From: Paenibacillus sp. LHD-117
GTDB lineage: Bacteria > Bacillota > Bacilli > Paenibacillales > Paenibacillaceae
Direction: 5' to 3'
DNA length: 64,000 nucleotides
Assembly: GCF_030929555.1 (NCBI RefSeq)
Contig: NZ_JAVFVT010000015.1
Span: 62,001 to 126,000 of the forward strand
Part shown: positions 7,571-15,554 of the stretch, piece after piece
How the letters are laid out: every line of letters starts with the position of its first letter
Position numbering within the stretch: the stretch's first letter is position 1
The notes under the pieces: model-generated
Seen by the model: the letters and a program-made list of their open reading frames with translations, nothing else
Told to the model about the DNA's origin: nothing
The model's database searches: none
Made by a program: the position numbers and the translations under genes

Positions 7571-9349
7571 TTGAAAATAAAAAAAAATACAGTTTGTTTG
7601 GCATTGGCAGCTTTATTGATGTTTCTTAGTAGTGCAGGAGAAAAGGAAGTACAGGCGAGTGTCAACGAATTTTTAATTGAGCCTATGTTTGAATTAGCTG
7701 GGGAATTCGAGAATGGAGTTGCACCGGTCATGCAGGGCGGTAAGTGGGGGGTCATTAACAAAGCAGGTCATTTCATAGTTAAACCTAAGTACGACGAAGT
7801 GAAATGGTTCGCCGAAGGAATGCAGGCTGTTAAGTTAGGGGACAAGTGGGGCTATATTGATCGGACTGGCAAAGAGGTGATCCAACCTCAATATGATGAG
7901 ACCTATTGGTTCGAGAATGGAATGGGTCGGATTAGGAACAGAATGTATTCAGGCTATGTAGATAAGGATGGAAACGTAATCATACCGCCAGAATATCGGC
8001 ATCTGTCAGATCCTAATAACGGTGTAACTGTGATCGGTAATTATTATGAAAATCCATACCTGTTTGTGAATAATAAAGGAGAGGTGATTAATCAAACGAA
8101 TATACAATTGGTGATTGGTCCGATGGAAAGGATAGAAAACTATGATGGCTTCTACTGGTTTCAAGATGAGAATAATCAATGGGGCTTTATGGATGCTGAA
8201 GGAAACGTAATGGTTTCACCTACCTATGATTCAAGAGGAAGATTCAGCGATGGCTTATCTCTCGTTGAGAAAAACTTGGAATGGGAAGTCATCAATACAA
8301 AAGGAACGATTAAATATAAAATACCGGAATTCAAAGGTGACCCCACTCTCCAATCCGGGGGTTATAGTGATAAGCGTATAGTCATTCGCACTGGCGTTCA
8401 AGACTCGTGGGAATATTCATGGATTGTGTTAGATGAAGACGGAGAGGTTGTATTTAGAGCTGAAGAAGGCGAATATTACAACATATCTCGGTTCATGAAT
8501 GGTTACGCTTCGGCTAGCAATAAGCATGGTAAGCAAGTGATTATCGACAGAAATGGAAACATCGTAAAGGAAACGGATTACGACCTAATATCAGAGTACG
8601 AAAATGAAATCGCATTAGTTTTCATAGGCGAAAGTATCCAGACAGGCAGAATGGGTGCAATTGATGAACGCGGTAACGAAATTATCCCTCCGGTGTACGA
8701 CTTTTTGTATCGGGGGCCAAAAGGATTGTTATATGCTAAGAAGGATGGGAAATATGGTGTCATTGATAGCCAAGGAAATGTAAAAGTCGAGGTTAAGTAT
8801 GCAGGCCTTGGCGATAGCGCCGACGGAGTAATAGCCGCTACCTTAGATGGGGAGAAGTGGGGATACATACTCGTACCAGGAGAGACACATGATCCAAGTC
8901 AAGTATATTGGCCACCCGTTGAGGCAAAACCAACTTCGGCTCTAGTTACAGTAGATGGGATGAAGGTTGCATTCGAAGCCTACAACATCAACGGTAATAA
9001 CTATTTTAAGCTCCGCGATCTTGCGAAAGCACTTCAAAACACGAACAAGCCATTTGAAATTGAATATAACAAATCGGAGAAGACAATTAAATTGACTACT
9101 AACATGAAGTATACCGAAGTCGGAGGAGAGTTGAAGACTACGGGAGCGACAGCTAACAAAATAGGAACCGCGACGAGCTCGATGGTATTGTTGGATGGTG
9201 AAAAACTCGAAATGGTCGCTTATAACATTGGCGGAAACAACTACTTCAAACTTCGTGATCTGGGCGAAGCATTGAACTTCGGCGTGACGTATGATGAGAA
9301 GCTGAGGTTAATTGCAATCGACACTAGCGGTGTTTATATGACTGAATAA
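7571..9349 (+). CDS. Secreted WG-repeat protein with C-terminal stalk domains
   Basis: The 592-residue protein starts at a TTG preceded by AGGGGGA. A signal peptide (VCLALAALLMFLSSAG) is followed by about eight WG-type beta-hairpin repeats over residues 40-440, such as GKWGVINKAGHFIVKPKYDE and DKWGYIDRTGKEVIQPQYDE. Two copies of a copper-amine-oxidase N-domain-like stalk module follow, each containing NNYFKLRDL (about residues 480 and 555). WG-repeat proteins are usually extracellular; no enzymatic site is visible. It is the only plus-strand gene apart from the OYE pair within the array, between E6 and E7, with its own terminator. Confidence 0.85.
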   Translation: MKIKKNTVCLALAALLMFLSSAGEKEVQASVNEFLIEPMFELAGEFENGVAPVMQGGKWGVINKAGHFIVKPKYDEVKWFAEGMQAVKLGDKWGYIDRTGKEVIQPQYDETYWFENGMGRIRNRMYSGYVDKDGNVIIPPEYRHLSDPNNGVTVIGNYYENPYLFVNNKGEVINQTNIQLVIGPMERIENYDGFYWFQDENNQWGFMDAEGNVMVSPTYDSRGRFSDGLSLVEKNLEWEVINTKGTIKYKIPEFKGDPTLQSGGYSDKRIVIRTGVQDSWEYSWIVLDEDGEVVFRAEEGEYYNISRFMNGYASASNKHGKQVIIDRNGNIVKETDYDLISEYENEIALVFIGESIQTGRMGAIDERGNEIIPPVYDFLYRGPKGLLYAKKDGKYGVIDSQGNVKVEVKYAGLGDSADGVIAATLDGEKWGYILVPGETHDPSQVYWPPVEAKPTSALVTVDGMKVAFEAYNINGNNYFKLRDLAKALQNTNKPFEIEYNKSEKTIKLTTNMKYTEVGGELKTTGATANKIGTATSSMVLLDGEKLEMVAYNIGGNNYFKLRDLGEALNFGVTYDEKLRLIAIDTSGVYMTE

Positions 9350-9363
9350 ACATGTTAGGTAAT

Positions 9364-9395
9364 GCGGTCTCCATTGAGGCCGCTTTATTTTTTTA
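9364..9395 (+). terminator. Terminator of the WG-repeat gene
   Basis: Stem GCGGTCTC...GAGGCCGC (9364-9383) is followed by a run of T residues. Confidence 0.8.
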
Positions 9396-9465
9396 CAACT
9401 ATCATAGCACTAAGGCATTTATATGGTGCTGAGACAACATTATGGATGCCTGGCCCCAGATAAAA

Positions 9466-9543
9466 AGACAGCGGCAGCCTTAGACGAGAAAAAGTCCTAG
9501 TCTACCGCTGTGTGATTAAACTAACGTTACCCGTTACTTTAAT
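9466..9543 (-). repeat. Array element E7 (hairpin type C plus right arm)
   Basis: The imperfect stem ACAGCGGCAG...CTACCGCTGT (9469-9511) is followed by right arm TTAAACTAACGTTACCCGTTAC (about 9515-9536). No left arm is visible. The hairpin is related to a solo copy at 29791-29839. Confidence 0.7.
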
Positions 9544-9856
9544 GCTCACCGTATTTTAAGTTATCTTGTTTCATCACCGTTTCAGCCCAGACATCAAATG
9601 AATCAAATAACTCAGTAACTGGCCAAAAGGGATCTGGCTCGACTGCGCCTCGCCAAGTTAAGTGCACTTGTGCGAATTTCCCTTCGTTGATAAGCCGAAA
9701 CAGGTACTCATCCCTGTCTCTTCTTCGAGCTACAATCATAAGTATTTTATTGTACAAAACATGATCTGCGCAGACTTCTTTTCTAAGTTCCACTAAGAAC
9801 TTTTCTGATTTTGAGATTTGCCAAGGATCCAGGAAAGTATCATTATTCAAAGTCAA
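9539..9856 (-). CDS. Hypothetical protein, 105 residues
   Basis: This acidic, Trp-rich soluble protein (DPWQISKSEKFLVELRKE, ARRRDRDEYLFRLINEG, DPFWPVTELFDSFDVWAE) has no recognised catalytic motif. The pattern of a small protein with paired Trp and DPFWP resembles uncharacterised immunity-type proteins of Bacillales. The TAA stop lies in the outer repeat of E7. AGGTGATTTG precedes the ATG. Confidence 0.55.
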   Translation of the reverse strand: MTLNNDTFLDPWQISKSEKFLVELRKEVCADHVLYNKILMIVARRRDRDEYLFRLINEGKFAQVHLTWRGAVEPDPFWPVTELFDSFDVWAETVMKQDNLKYGEH

Positions 9857-9869
9857 ATCACCTCCGAAG

Positions 9870-9902
9870 CTTCAGCTATCGTTATCCGTTAGCGTAAACT
9901 CC
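9870..9902 (-). repeat. Array element E8 (right arm only)
   Basis: TTCAGCTATCGTTATCCGTTAG followed by CGTAA. There is no hairpin or left arm, so the start of the 105-residue gene lies only 14 bases away. Confidence 0.65.
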
Positions 9903-9906
9903 AAAA

Positions 9907-10308
9907 TTAATCATTTCTTTTCGGGTCATATTCATCCTCAACTACCGGAATATAAGGGGACAATAAACTGTCCTTCTCGCAAGTTAATGCCCCACGTGCC
10001 AGTTTCCAGACTACAAACTTATTGTGATCTCTAACATCCTCATCGTCATGTATATATAAAAGTCCATATGAGCCTGGCAGGTTCTCGGATACCCATTTAT
10101 ACATCTCTAGTACATAATCCGAACGATGATTATGTAAGCCATTAATGACCCAAGAATTAAGTCCATTCCTTCGTTTAACAGTTGAAATTCCTTCAGTATC
10201 CGCAACTTTTAAATAGTTGATGAACTTATTGTAGGCCTTATCTTGCAAGATTTCATTCGTGTCATGAGTATGGTACCTCAACACGATCCATCCATGGAAT
10301 TCAAACAT
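9907..10308 (-). CDS. Imm7-family immunity protein
   Basis: The N-terminus MFEFHGWIVLRYHTHDTNEI, the central LNSWVINGLHNHRSDYVLEM, and GSYGLLYIHDDEDVRDHNKF are characteristic of Imm7, a family of immunity proteins of polymorphic toxin systems. Such proteins bind and neutralise a cognate toxin domain in the cytoplasm. No toxin gene is next to it. It stands alone between E8 and E9, as an orphan or scavenged immunity gene would. The family call is from motif recognition; the toxin partner is unknown. Confidence 0.75.
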   Translation of the reverse strand: MFEFHGWIVLRYHTHDTNEILQDKAYNKFINYLKVADTEGISTVKRRNGLNSWVINGLHNHRSDYVLEMYKWVSENLPGSYGLLYIHDDEDVRDHNKFVVWKLARGALTCEKDSLLSPYIPVVEDEYDPKRND

Positions 10309-10323
10309 TATTCATCTCCTAAT

Positions 10324-10352
10324 CCGTGAACTATCGTCTCCCGTTAATGAAA
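10324..10352 (-). repeat. Array element E9 (right arm only)
   Basis: TGAACTATCGTCTCCCGTTA followed by ATGAA, 17 bases from the start of the imm7-like gene. Confidence 0.6.
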
Positions 10353-10384
10353 AAGAATTTAGGAGTTGAATGCCCAAGGTCTAT

Positions 10385-10675
10385 TCAAAAAAAATAATGG
10401 ATTTCTAATCCTCTGTCATAGTACTCCCGTTCAATCTCCATCTTTGAATTCCTTAGATTTTGCAAATGACACGACATACAGGATTGAGTATCAATTAGAC
10501 ATGTGTCTATGTAGATAGCCATCTGCGACGGGTTTAATGACAATGCATGCTCCGCCATTTCCTTGATCCTCTGGGCATCAAATATATTCGACCTAATTTG
10601 ATAACTAGAATTTTCGAGATATACCCAATTGTCAGCAAATGGATTATGCTCGTACCCACATTCGGAACACTTCAT
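10385..10675 (-). CDS. Small zinc-ribbon-like protein
   Basis: In this 96-residue protein a CSECGYEH motif at residues 3-10 and CMSCH near residue 66 could form one four-Cys zinc site. The rest (RIKEMAEHALSLNPSQMAIY, DTCLIDTQSC) is not recognised. AAAGAAGGGTG-type purines precede the ATG. It is a single-gene unit between E9 and E10; its function is unknown. Confidence 0.5.
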   Translation of the reverse strand: MKCSECGYEHNPFADNWVYLENSSYQIRSNIFDAQRIKEMAEHALSLNPSQMAIYIDTCLIDTQSCMSCHLQNLRNSKMEIEREYYDRGLEIHYFF

Positions 10676-10742
10676 AATTCACCCTTCTTTCTGAAGATCT
10701 GCTACTTATACAATTTCTACATCATCTTGAACGCAATATTTA

Positions 10743-10770
10743 TTATTGAATTATAGTTCTCCGTTAGCGC
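10743..10770 (-). repeat. Array element E10 (right arm only)
   Basis: TTGAATTATAGTTCTCCGTTAG, then CGCAG. No hairpin is visible. Confidence 0.55.
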
Positions 10771-10782
10771 AGCATGGGGAAC

Positions 10783-11430
10783 TTAGAAGTATTCTGCCTG
10801 TTCGAATAGGTTGATTAGTTGGCTTGAAGCGTCTTGTATAAAAATACGTACATTCTTTTCAGTAATGAACTTCGGCTCGATACACGGTTCTTTTTCAGGA
10901 TGAGTATGCCAATCGAGAATTCTCTGTTTCCACTTTTCCACTTCTTCTTTCGTCAATAGGTTTGGAACAAAAACAGGGGGGCAATTTTGTAACCCTTCCC
11001 ATGCTTGTGGTCTCCAAGGCTCCTTCCTGAATAAATTAAAATCGATTTGATCAGTCTCAGCATAATACAAGGTGCGTATGTCTTCAATTTGTTGAGAGGC
11101 TGTTTCCTGTTTAAAATCAGCGTAGATCGTATGAGTCCAAATCAAATCTGTTAATACATGCGAGACATATCCTTTCGCAAACATTGTCCATTGATTATCT
11201 TCAAGACATTCATCAATAAAAGGACGCATTTTGTATTGAAAGAAATCGTTGACTGTATAGTCTTCCTTTATATCGAAATGTGTTTTGTTTTTATCTTCTC
11301 TAGTTGAGTTCTCTCTCATGTGAATCGCATCTGGGGAAATGCTTCCTAACAAAAACTGTGGATTCACTTCCATGCCCTTTTGTTTAAAAATACGTTCTGT
11401 AATACACATATGAACCAGAGGTAATGGCAT
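10783..11430 (-). CDS. Zinc-dependent phospholipase C-like protein
   Basis: The 215-residue protein begins MPLPLVHMCITERIFKQKGM and carries FLLGSISPDAIHMRENSTRE, KTHFD and GYVSHVLTDLIWTHTIY. These His/Asp motifs belong to the zinc-dependent phospholipase C/S1-P1 nuclease-like fold as found in small Bacillus hydrolases. No signal peptide is present, so it probably acts in the cytoplasm; the substrate is unknown. It is a single-gene unit between E10 and E11. Confidence 0.65.
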   Translation of the reverse strand: MPLPLVHMCITERIFKQKGMEVNPQFLLGSISPDAIHMRENSTREDKNKTHFDIKEDYTVNDFFQYKMRPFIDECLEDNQWTMFAKGYVSHVLTDLIWTHTIYADFKQETASQQIEDIRTLYYAETDQIDFNLFRKEPWRPQAWEGLQNCPPVFVPNLLTKEEVEKWKQRILDWHTHPEKEPCIEPKFITEKNVRIFIQDASSQLINLFEQAEYF

Positions 11431-11523
11431 ATATAAGCTCCTTTTTTCACGCTATAATGTATTTCCTTGTAAATACTTTATCACATTAAATACCACTTTC
11501 CTTATTTGAAATTTCTTTCATTC

Positions 11524-11617
11524 TACTAACCTGCCTGTTACTTCAACGAACAACGGCAGCCGATCGCGTGTCGGCTGCCGTCAAGTCGTGTTGGAGCTAT
11601 CTTTCTCCTTAACTCAG
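11524..11617 (-). repeat. Array element E11 (complete, hairpin type A)
   Basis: Left arm CTAACCTGCCTGTTACTTCAA (11525-11545). The stem ACGGCAGCCGA/TCGGCTGCCGT lies at about 11552-11581. Right arm GGAGCTATCTTTCTCCTTAA is at about 11593-11612. The linker AAGTCGTGTTGGAGCTATC is shared with E3. Confidence 0.75.
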
Positions 11618-11977
11618 TAATCTTGCATTTGTATGAAGACCAAGAATTTCAATAACTTCAACCAATGCAACTATTCTAGAGCCTTCCATAAAGTACCCTC
11701 AGACTCCATTTCTAATTTTATTTATTGCATCATTTTCCGCATTTCAAGGATAAGAATCCACATTCTAGCTGTCCCTTCAACTGGCACTGGTTTTACGTCG
11801 TCTAAAATGATGCTCCCAGTCACATCCTCAAACTCCGGATGTATCATATAGGTCCCGTCTTTTATGTTTTCTCCGTCATAGAAGACATCTGAACGGTAGC
11901 CCTCGAATGTTTATCTTTGTGTTCTGATCCACTCACTATTCTGATTGTCTCTCCATGCAACCCAACCAAGTGGAAGA
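11609..11977 (-). pseudogene. Decayed hypothetical gene (array cargo)
   Basis: Pieces in more than one minus frame join into one protein: DLPLGWVAWRDNQNSEWIRT, a TAA, FEGYRSDVFYDGENIKDG, YMIHPEFEDVTGSIILDD, another TAA, and GYFMEGSRIVALVEVIEI, then LGLHTNARLLS. The final TAA lies inside the right arm of E11. The 5' end is missing, cut where the XRE gene ends. I do not know the function; the sequence looks like a small soluble accessory protein. Confidence 0.6.
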
Positions 11978-11982
11978 TCGTT

Positions 11983-12993
11983 TTACTTTACTTTCTTTAA
12001 CAAGCTTGTCACCATTCTGCCCAATGTCCCTTGATCGACGAAAGGAGCAAGACTTGCCAGCAGATCCGGGCTAAGATGTTCAGCTTCGACTCCACCAATC
12101 ATCTTCTCGAGACTTTCCCTGTCCAGAAAAGGTGCGAGGCTTACGATCCGGTTCGCATCGATGGTGCCGTCTACAACCCGGTCTACCGAACGACTTAATG
12201 TCTCTCTGCTAATAAAGGGTGCCAGTCCATTCACAGCATTCCAGTTCAAGCTGCCTTCTTCGGCTTGTTGTACCAACCGATCCACCTGCTCCCTATCCAG
12301 GAAAGGTGCGAGACTTACGATCCGGTTCGCATCGATGGTGCCATCTACAACCCGGTCTACCAAACGACTTAATGTCTCTCTGCTGATAAAAGGGGCCAGT
12401 CCATTCACGGTATTCCAGTTCAAGCTACCCTCTTCGGCTTGTTCTATCAGACGGCTTAATGTGTCACTGCTGACGAACGGGGCGAGTCCGGTAATGGCAT
12501 CCCACACAATTTCGCCATCTTCTGCCTGACGAACCAGTTCATCCAATGTATCTGTTACGAGGAACGGAGCCAGCCTCATGATCACGTCTAACTTAAGGAC
12601 GCTGCTGTCTAATCGTTCAGTAACCTTTTGCAGAGCGCTTGCCTTTACAATCGGCGCCACTTCTAAAAGCTCTTCCACCTCCACCTCTCCAGTATTGACC
12701 ATCTCTGCAACTTGTTCCGTTCTGTTCTCTGCGATTTCCTCAACGATCGTTCCTAGATGCTGGTGCTCCCGATTTTCTGCGCTTTCTCCTGCATTTAAAA
12801 TGTCGTCTACCGTTTTATCAAATAACCTCGCAAACTGCGGAAGTGTTCCGATATCCGGTAGCGAGTCGCCTCGTTCCCATTTCGATACCGCTTGATGACT
12901 TACATTCAGTTGATCGGCAACTTCCAATTGGGTCAGATCCTGGTCTTTGCGAAGCTTCGAAATATAAGCTCCAATTTTACGTAAGTCGAGCAT
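11983..12993 (-). CDS. XRE-type regulator with tandem LAPF helical repeats
   Basis: The start is the second of two adjacent ATGs, with GGAGG six bases upstream, giving 336 residues. Residues about 3-60 are a Cro/C1-type helix-turn-helix (LRKDQDLTQLEVADQLNVSH, QAVSKWERGDSLPDIGTLPQ). From about residue 90 on there are seven or more units of about 31 residues with the core LAPF, for example ISRETLSRLVDRVVDGTIDA. Two of them are nearly identical at DNA level (12143-12300 and 12301-12440). The repeats probably form a helical solenoid for protein contact. A perfect palindrome sits just upstream, which suggests autoregulation. Confidence 0.8.
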   Translation of the reverse strand: MLDLRKIGAYISKLRKDQDLTQLEVADQLNVSHQAVSKWERGDSLPDIGTLPQFARLFDKTVDDILNAGESAENREHQHLGTIVEEIAENRTEQVAEMVNTGEVEVEELLEVAPIVKASALQKVTERLDSSVLKLDVIMRLAPFLVTDTLDELVRQAEDGEIVWDAITGLAPFVSSDTLSRLIEQAEEGSLNWNTVNGLAPFISRETLSRLVDRVVDGTIDANRIVSLAPFLDREQVDRLVQQAEEGSLNWNAVNGLAPFISRETLSRSVDRVVDGTIDANRIVSLAPFLDRESLEKMIGGVEAEHLSPDLLASLAPFVDQGTLGRMVTSLLKKVK

Positions 12994-13019
12994 CATATAC
13001 CTCCGATAAAACAAAATGT

Positions 13020-13033
13020 ACAGTGCGCACTGT
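13020..13033. promoter_or_regulatory. Palindromic operator upstream of the XRE gene
   Basis: ACAGTGCGCACTGT is a perfect 14-bp palindrome 27 bases before the start codon. It is a natural binding site for the dimeric XRE protein encoded next to it. Confidence 0.5.
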
Positions 13034-13246
13034 CGAGAACAGCATAGCATTTCCACAAACGTCATCCTATCTACCGTTGGTTGAATTGTCACATCCGCTT
13101 TATTCAACTGCCGGTAGAATTGTCCAGATTGAAAATCGCCAGAGAGGGTAGCCGATGACCCCGCAGCATCTACGAGATCCGGAATACACCTGCCCTACAC
13201 TACTTTTATCGCTTTCATTTATAGGTTTTTTCTACAGATCATTTCC

Positions 13247-13341
13247 ATTATCCTGCCAGTTACTTCAGCGATCAGAGCAGATCACCGCGGCGACCTGCTC
13301 CAGATATTATCATTTCGCTATCGTTCCAGTTAGTGCGATGA
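13247..13341 (-). repeat. Array element E12 (complete)
   Basis: Left arm ATCCTGCCAGTTACTTCAGCG (about 13250-13270). The stem GAGCAG...CTGCTC lies at 13275-13300. Right arm TCGCTATCGTTCCAGTTAG is at about 13315-13333. Confidence 0.75.
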
Positions 13342-13366
13342 AAAAAGTTGAAACAATCATTTCACT

Positions 13367-13786
13367 TTATAACTTTAATCCCTCAATAATTTCTACTACT
13401 CGTTCATCCTTAGAGGAACCTTCGTGGACATAAAATAATAGTACATTCGCTATTTGATATTTGGTGTGTGGTACAACAAGTGCCGTTGCTGTCTTATCTT
13501 CAAACTCCTTGAGTCCTTTTTCAGTTTCCTGACTGGAGGAATATACATAAAAGCTGATTAATTGATTTTCATTAATTGTATAAGTTTCAGGTTTGACTCC
13601 ATGTAAAGTCCTTAAAAAAACATTTTCAGGACTTAAGCCTTTTGGCTCTGATAGCAGAATATCATGCGTCTCAAATGAATCTTTAATCTGTTCTGCCGTT
13701 ATTAGTATTTCATCGTTCGTGCTTGCACCTTTCATGCACCCTGTTGTAATGAAACACAATATCAAAATAAACACAATGATTCTCAA
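13367..13786 (-). CDS. Small lipoprotein of unknown function
   Basis: The 139-residue protein has an N-terminal lipoprotein signal (MRIIVFILILCFITTGCMKG, lipobox TTGC). The mature part (AEQIKDSFETHDILLSEPKG, NENQLISFYVYSSSQETEKG, HTKYQIANVLLFYVHEG) is typical of small Bacillales lipoproteins with a single alpha/beta domain. It should be anchored to the outer face of the membrane. It is a single-gene unit between E12 and E13. Confidence 0.65.
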   Translation of the reverse strand: MRIIVFILILCFITTGCMKGASTNDEILITAEQIKDSFETHDILLSEPKGLSPENVFLRTLHGVKPETYTINENQLISFYVYSSSQETEKGLKEFEDKTATALVVPHTKYQIANVLLFYVHEGSSKDERVVEIIEGLKL

Positions 13787-13858
13787 ATTTTTCCCTCCTT
13801 AAATAAATGTTGGGAACTACCTTATTAATTAGAACGCATAGTGAGAATGTTCTGTTGC

Positions 13859-13957
13859 AGTATCCTGCCCAATAGCTTAACGATGCTGCACGTTAAATCC
13901 GCGGCAGCATCGTGGTGTTATTTCATTGAGCTCTCGTTCTTACGTTAGCTTGAATCA
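13859..13957 (-). repeat. Array element E13 (complete)
   Basis: Left arm TATCCTGCCCAATAGCTTAA (13861-13880). The stem CGATGCTGC/GCAGCATCG lies at 13881-13912. Right arm TTGAGCTCTCGTTCTTACG, then TTAGC, is at 13926-13949. The TAA stop of the DUF4304 gene (13945-13947) lies inside the core. Confidence 0.8.
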
Positions 13958-14340
13958 TCTAGGTATTCTTTTGCTTTAACCATCGTCATTAACGGTAATT
14001 TGTTTTGTTGGTGCAATAGCCTTAACTTTGTGATATCCCCATGTTTTTCAAACCAATCAAGAACCTCTTTTACCAACGAATCAAATGCCTGGTTCTGCTC
14101 AACACGACCTCTAACGTGACAAACATTTTCAGTTGGATTTTGCTCTGTCCCCAAGGCTTGAATGTACACACCAATGTTAATGTAATAATCATCCTTGCTC
14201 CACTGAGACCCCTGAACATTTAAAACCAATGTAATGTCGTCAGTCGATTTTCTCCATGTCGTCTTGTTTTTTTTAAATCCGTGTTGTTTAATAACTTGCT
14301 TTAATTGCTCAATTAATTCTTCCTTCGTTATGGCGCTCAA
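13945..14340 (-). CDS. DUF4304 domain protein
   Basis: The 131-residue soluble protein matches DUF4304 by LIEQLKQVIKQHGFKKNKTT, VLNVQGSQWSKDDYYINIGV and the long C-terminal helix region DWFEKHGDITKLRLLHQQN. Its function is unknown; DUF4304 genes are scattered as single accessory genes, often near immunity-like proteins. Its stop codon TAA is part of the GTTAGC core of element E13. AAAGGAGTTTTT precedes the ATG. Confidence 0.75.
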   Translation of the reverse strand: MSAITKEELIEQLKQVIKQHGFKKNKTTWRKSTDDITLVLNVQGSQWSKDDYYINIGVYIQALGTEQNPTENVCHVRGRVEQNQAFDSLVKEVLDWFEKHGDITKLRLLHQQNKLPLMTMVKAKEYLDDSS

Positions 14341-14397
14341 TTAAAAACTCCTTTTTACACAAGGTTTTATAACAAGCTTGCCCACGGAACTTGTTGC

Positions 14398-14421
14398 GTT
14401 AAACTGCCAGTTAGCTTAAAG
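14398..14421 (-). repeat. Array element E14 (left arm only, followed by IS debris)
   Basis: AAACTGCCAGTTAGCTTAAAG is a good left arm. After it come CGTCAGTCTAA, CTTTATTT and AGTCTAG blocks that recur at 33617-33650 and 50857-50887, and then IS110 fragments. The hairpin and right arm are lost. Confidence 0.6.
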
Positions 14422-14506
14422 ATGAAGCAACGTCAGTCTAAAACTTTATTTCCCCGGACTAACACTTAATTTTTCAGTCTAGGACTATATTTCTTATTAT
14501 TAGGTC

Positions 14507-14534
14507 AACCAGAGATTTCTGGTTGGCTTTTTTT
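14507..14534 (+). terminator. Terminator-like hairpin beside IS110 debris
   Basis: AACCAGA/TCTGGTT stem with short loop and a seven-T run (14528-14534). Confidence 0.6.
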
Positions 14535-14571
14535 CTATTCGAAGGAATGAACCGTACGGAATATTGGAGAG

Positions 14572-14740
14572 TATCATGCATTAGGAGAGCAGTTTTGAAC
14601 GACTGGGAGAATTGCTTGATGAATTAAAGGAACTCTCAGGCAAGGAGCCCGTTGTTGTTTTGGAAGCAACCGGCCATTACCACCGAGGGTTAGTTTTCTA
14701 TCTAATACGTGGGGAGTACAAGCATTTTGAATCAATCTTC
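14572..14740 (+). pseudogene. IS110-family transposase fragment (N-terminal part)
   Basis: The plus frame reads FERLGELLDELKELSGKEP and VVVLEATGHYHRGLVFYLI. This is the region around the first DEDD-type catalytic motif of IS110 transposases (normally about 400 residues). A stop codon precedes it and the sequence breaks off after about 50 residues. Confidence 0.75.
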
Positions 14741-14824
14741 TCCAATCTAAACGTGCGAGAAACACGCAACTGCGGAAAGTAAACTCTTCTCAGCTACTGC
14801 ACTTAGAGTGCTGCAGTGTTGTTG

Positions 14825-14950
14825 AACGGCTAAATATACAGCTCTTCGAAGTCTTTTAGATCCTCGCTTTGTTATCCGATTTCTAGAAGCTGTATACTTA
14901 CCCGAACTGTAGACACTTGGATCTAGACCGGCACTCGTCATTGTGCAATG
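14825..14950 (-). pseudogene. IS110-family transposase fragment (C-terminal part, opposite strand)
   Basis: AGLDPSVYSSGKYTASRNRI and TKRGSKRLRRAVYLAV are the conserved C-terminal Transposase_20 region. The piece is inverted relative to the N-terminal fragment beside it. The element was therefore deleted internally and rearranged, or two copies were involved. Confidence 0.75.
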
Positions 14951-14964
14951 GTCAAGTTCATTTG

Positions 14965-15513
14965 TCAAACCGAAAGTCTCTGTAACCATTCTGATTCAGG
15001 CCTCATTATGTGTAATCCTTTTATGAGCCATTGCTTCTGCTGATCATTCATAATCGGAAGACAACTGATGAAATCATCATTATCTTTGCCTCTTGGATTC
15101 AAACCTTTAAACAGCAACTGCCATACGGGATTAACATAGGGTCTACCAGCACAATCTTTGAGGGCAAAATCAGTTATACTCATCGTTATTTCTTTATTTT
15201 TTCGGAAAAGTACGTCATTCTCTTTACGTTCAGTAAGTAAAACTTCTATAAAATCCTTTTCTCTGAAAAGATGTAGACAGTATCTAGGCAGTGATAAGTC
15301 GTTTAACTCCGCATAGCCAACAAGTCGATTTTCACCTGGAACTGCGACTTTAATATCCCATCCTTCGAAAAACCGTAGAGCTTCTTTAACATCCTCATGG
15401 TAAATACAAATATCGATATCATCATGCTCTCTTGTTACTCTACCCAATGCAATATCGACTACCCAACCACCAGCAATAAACCAAGGCTTCTGAAAACCTT
15501 TCATTTCATTCAT
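14965..15513 (-). CDS. Nucleotidyltransferase-domain protein (aminoglycoside adenylyltransferase-like)
   Basis: The 182-residue protein has the polymerase-beta-type nucleotidyltransferase signature WFIAGGWVVDIALGRVTREH followed by DDIDICIY, with the two metal-binding Asp residues. Relatives include ANT(2'')/LinB-like antibiotic nucleotidyltransferases and many uncharacterised ones, so resistance is possible but unproven. The best ribosome site (AGGAGGG, 15544-15550) points not to this ATG but to an in-frame ATT at 15535-15537. Translation may therefore start there, or an ancestral ATG may have mutated and left only weak expression from the inner Met codons. Confidence 0.7.
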   Translation of the reverse strand: MNEMKGFQKPWFIAGGWVVDIALGRVTREHDDIDICIYHEDVKEALRFFEGWDIKVAVPGENRLVGYAELNDLSLPRYCLHLFREKDFIEVLLTERKENDVLFRKNKEITMSITDFALKDCAGRPYVNPVWQLLFKGLNPRGKDNDDFISCLPIMNDQQKQWLIKGLHIMRPESEWLQRLSV

Positions 15514-15554
15514 GATAAAGTCTAAATCAGAATGAATAAATATCCCTCCTCAAA

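Noticed and set aside
13155-13433. Plus-strand frame of 92 residues between the XRE and lipoprotein genes
   Set aside because: It runs through element E12 and into the antisense of the lipoprotein gene; no coding evidence.
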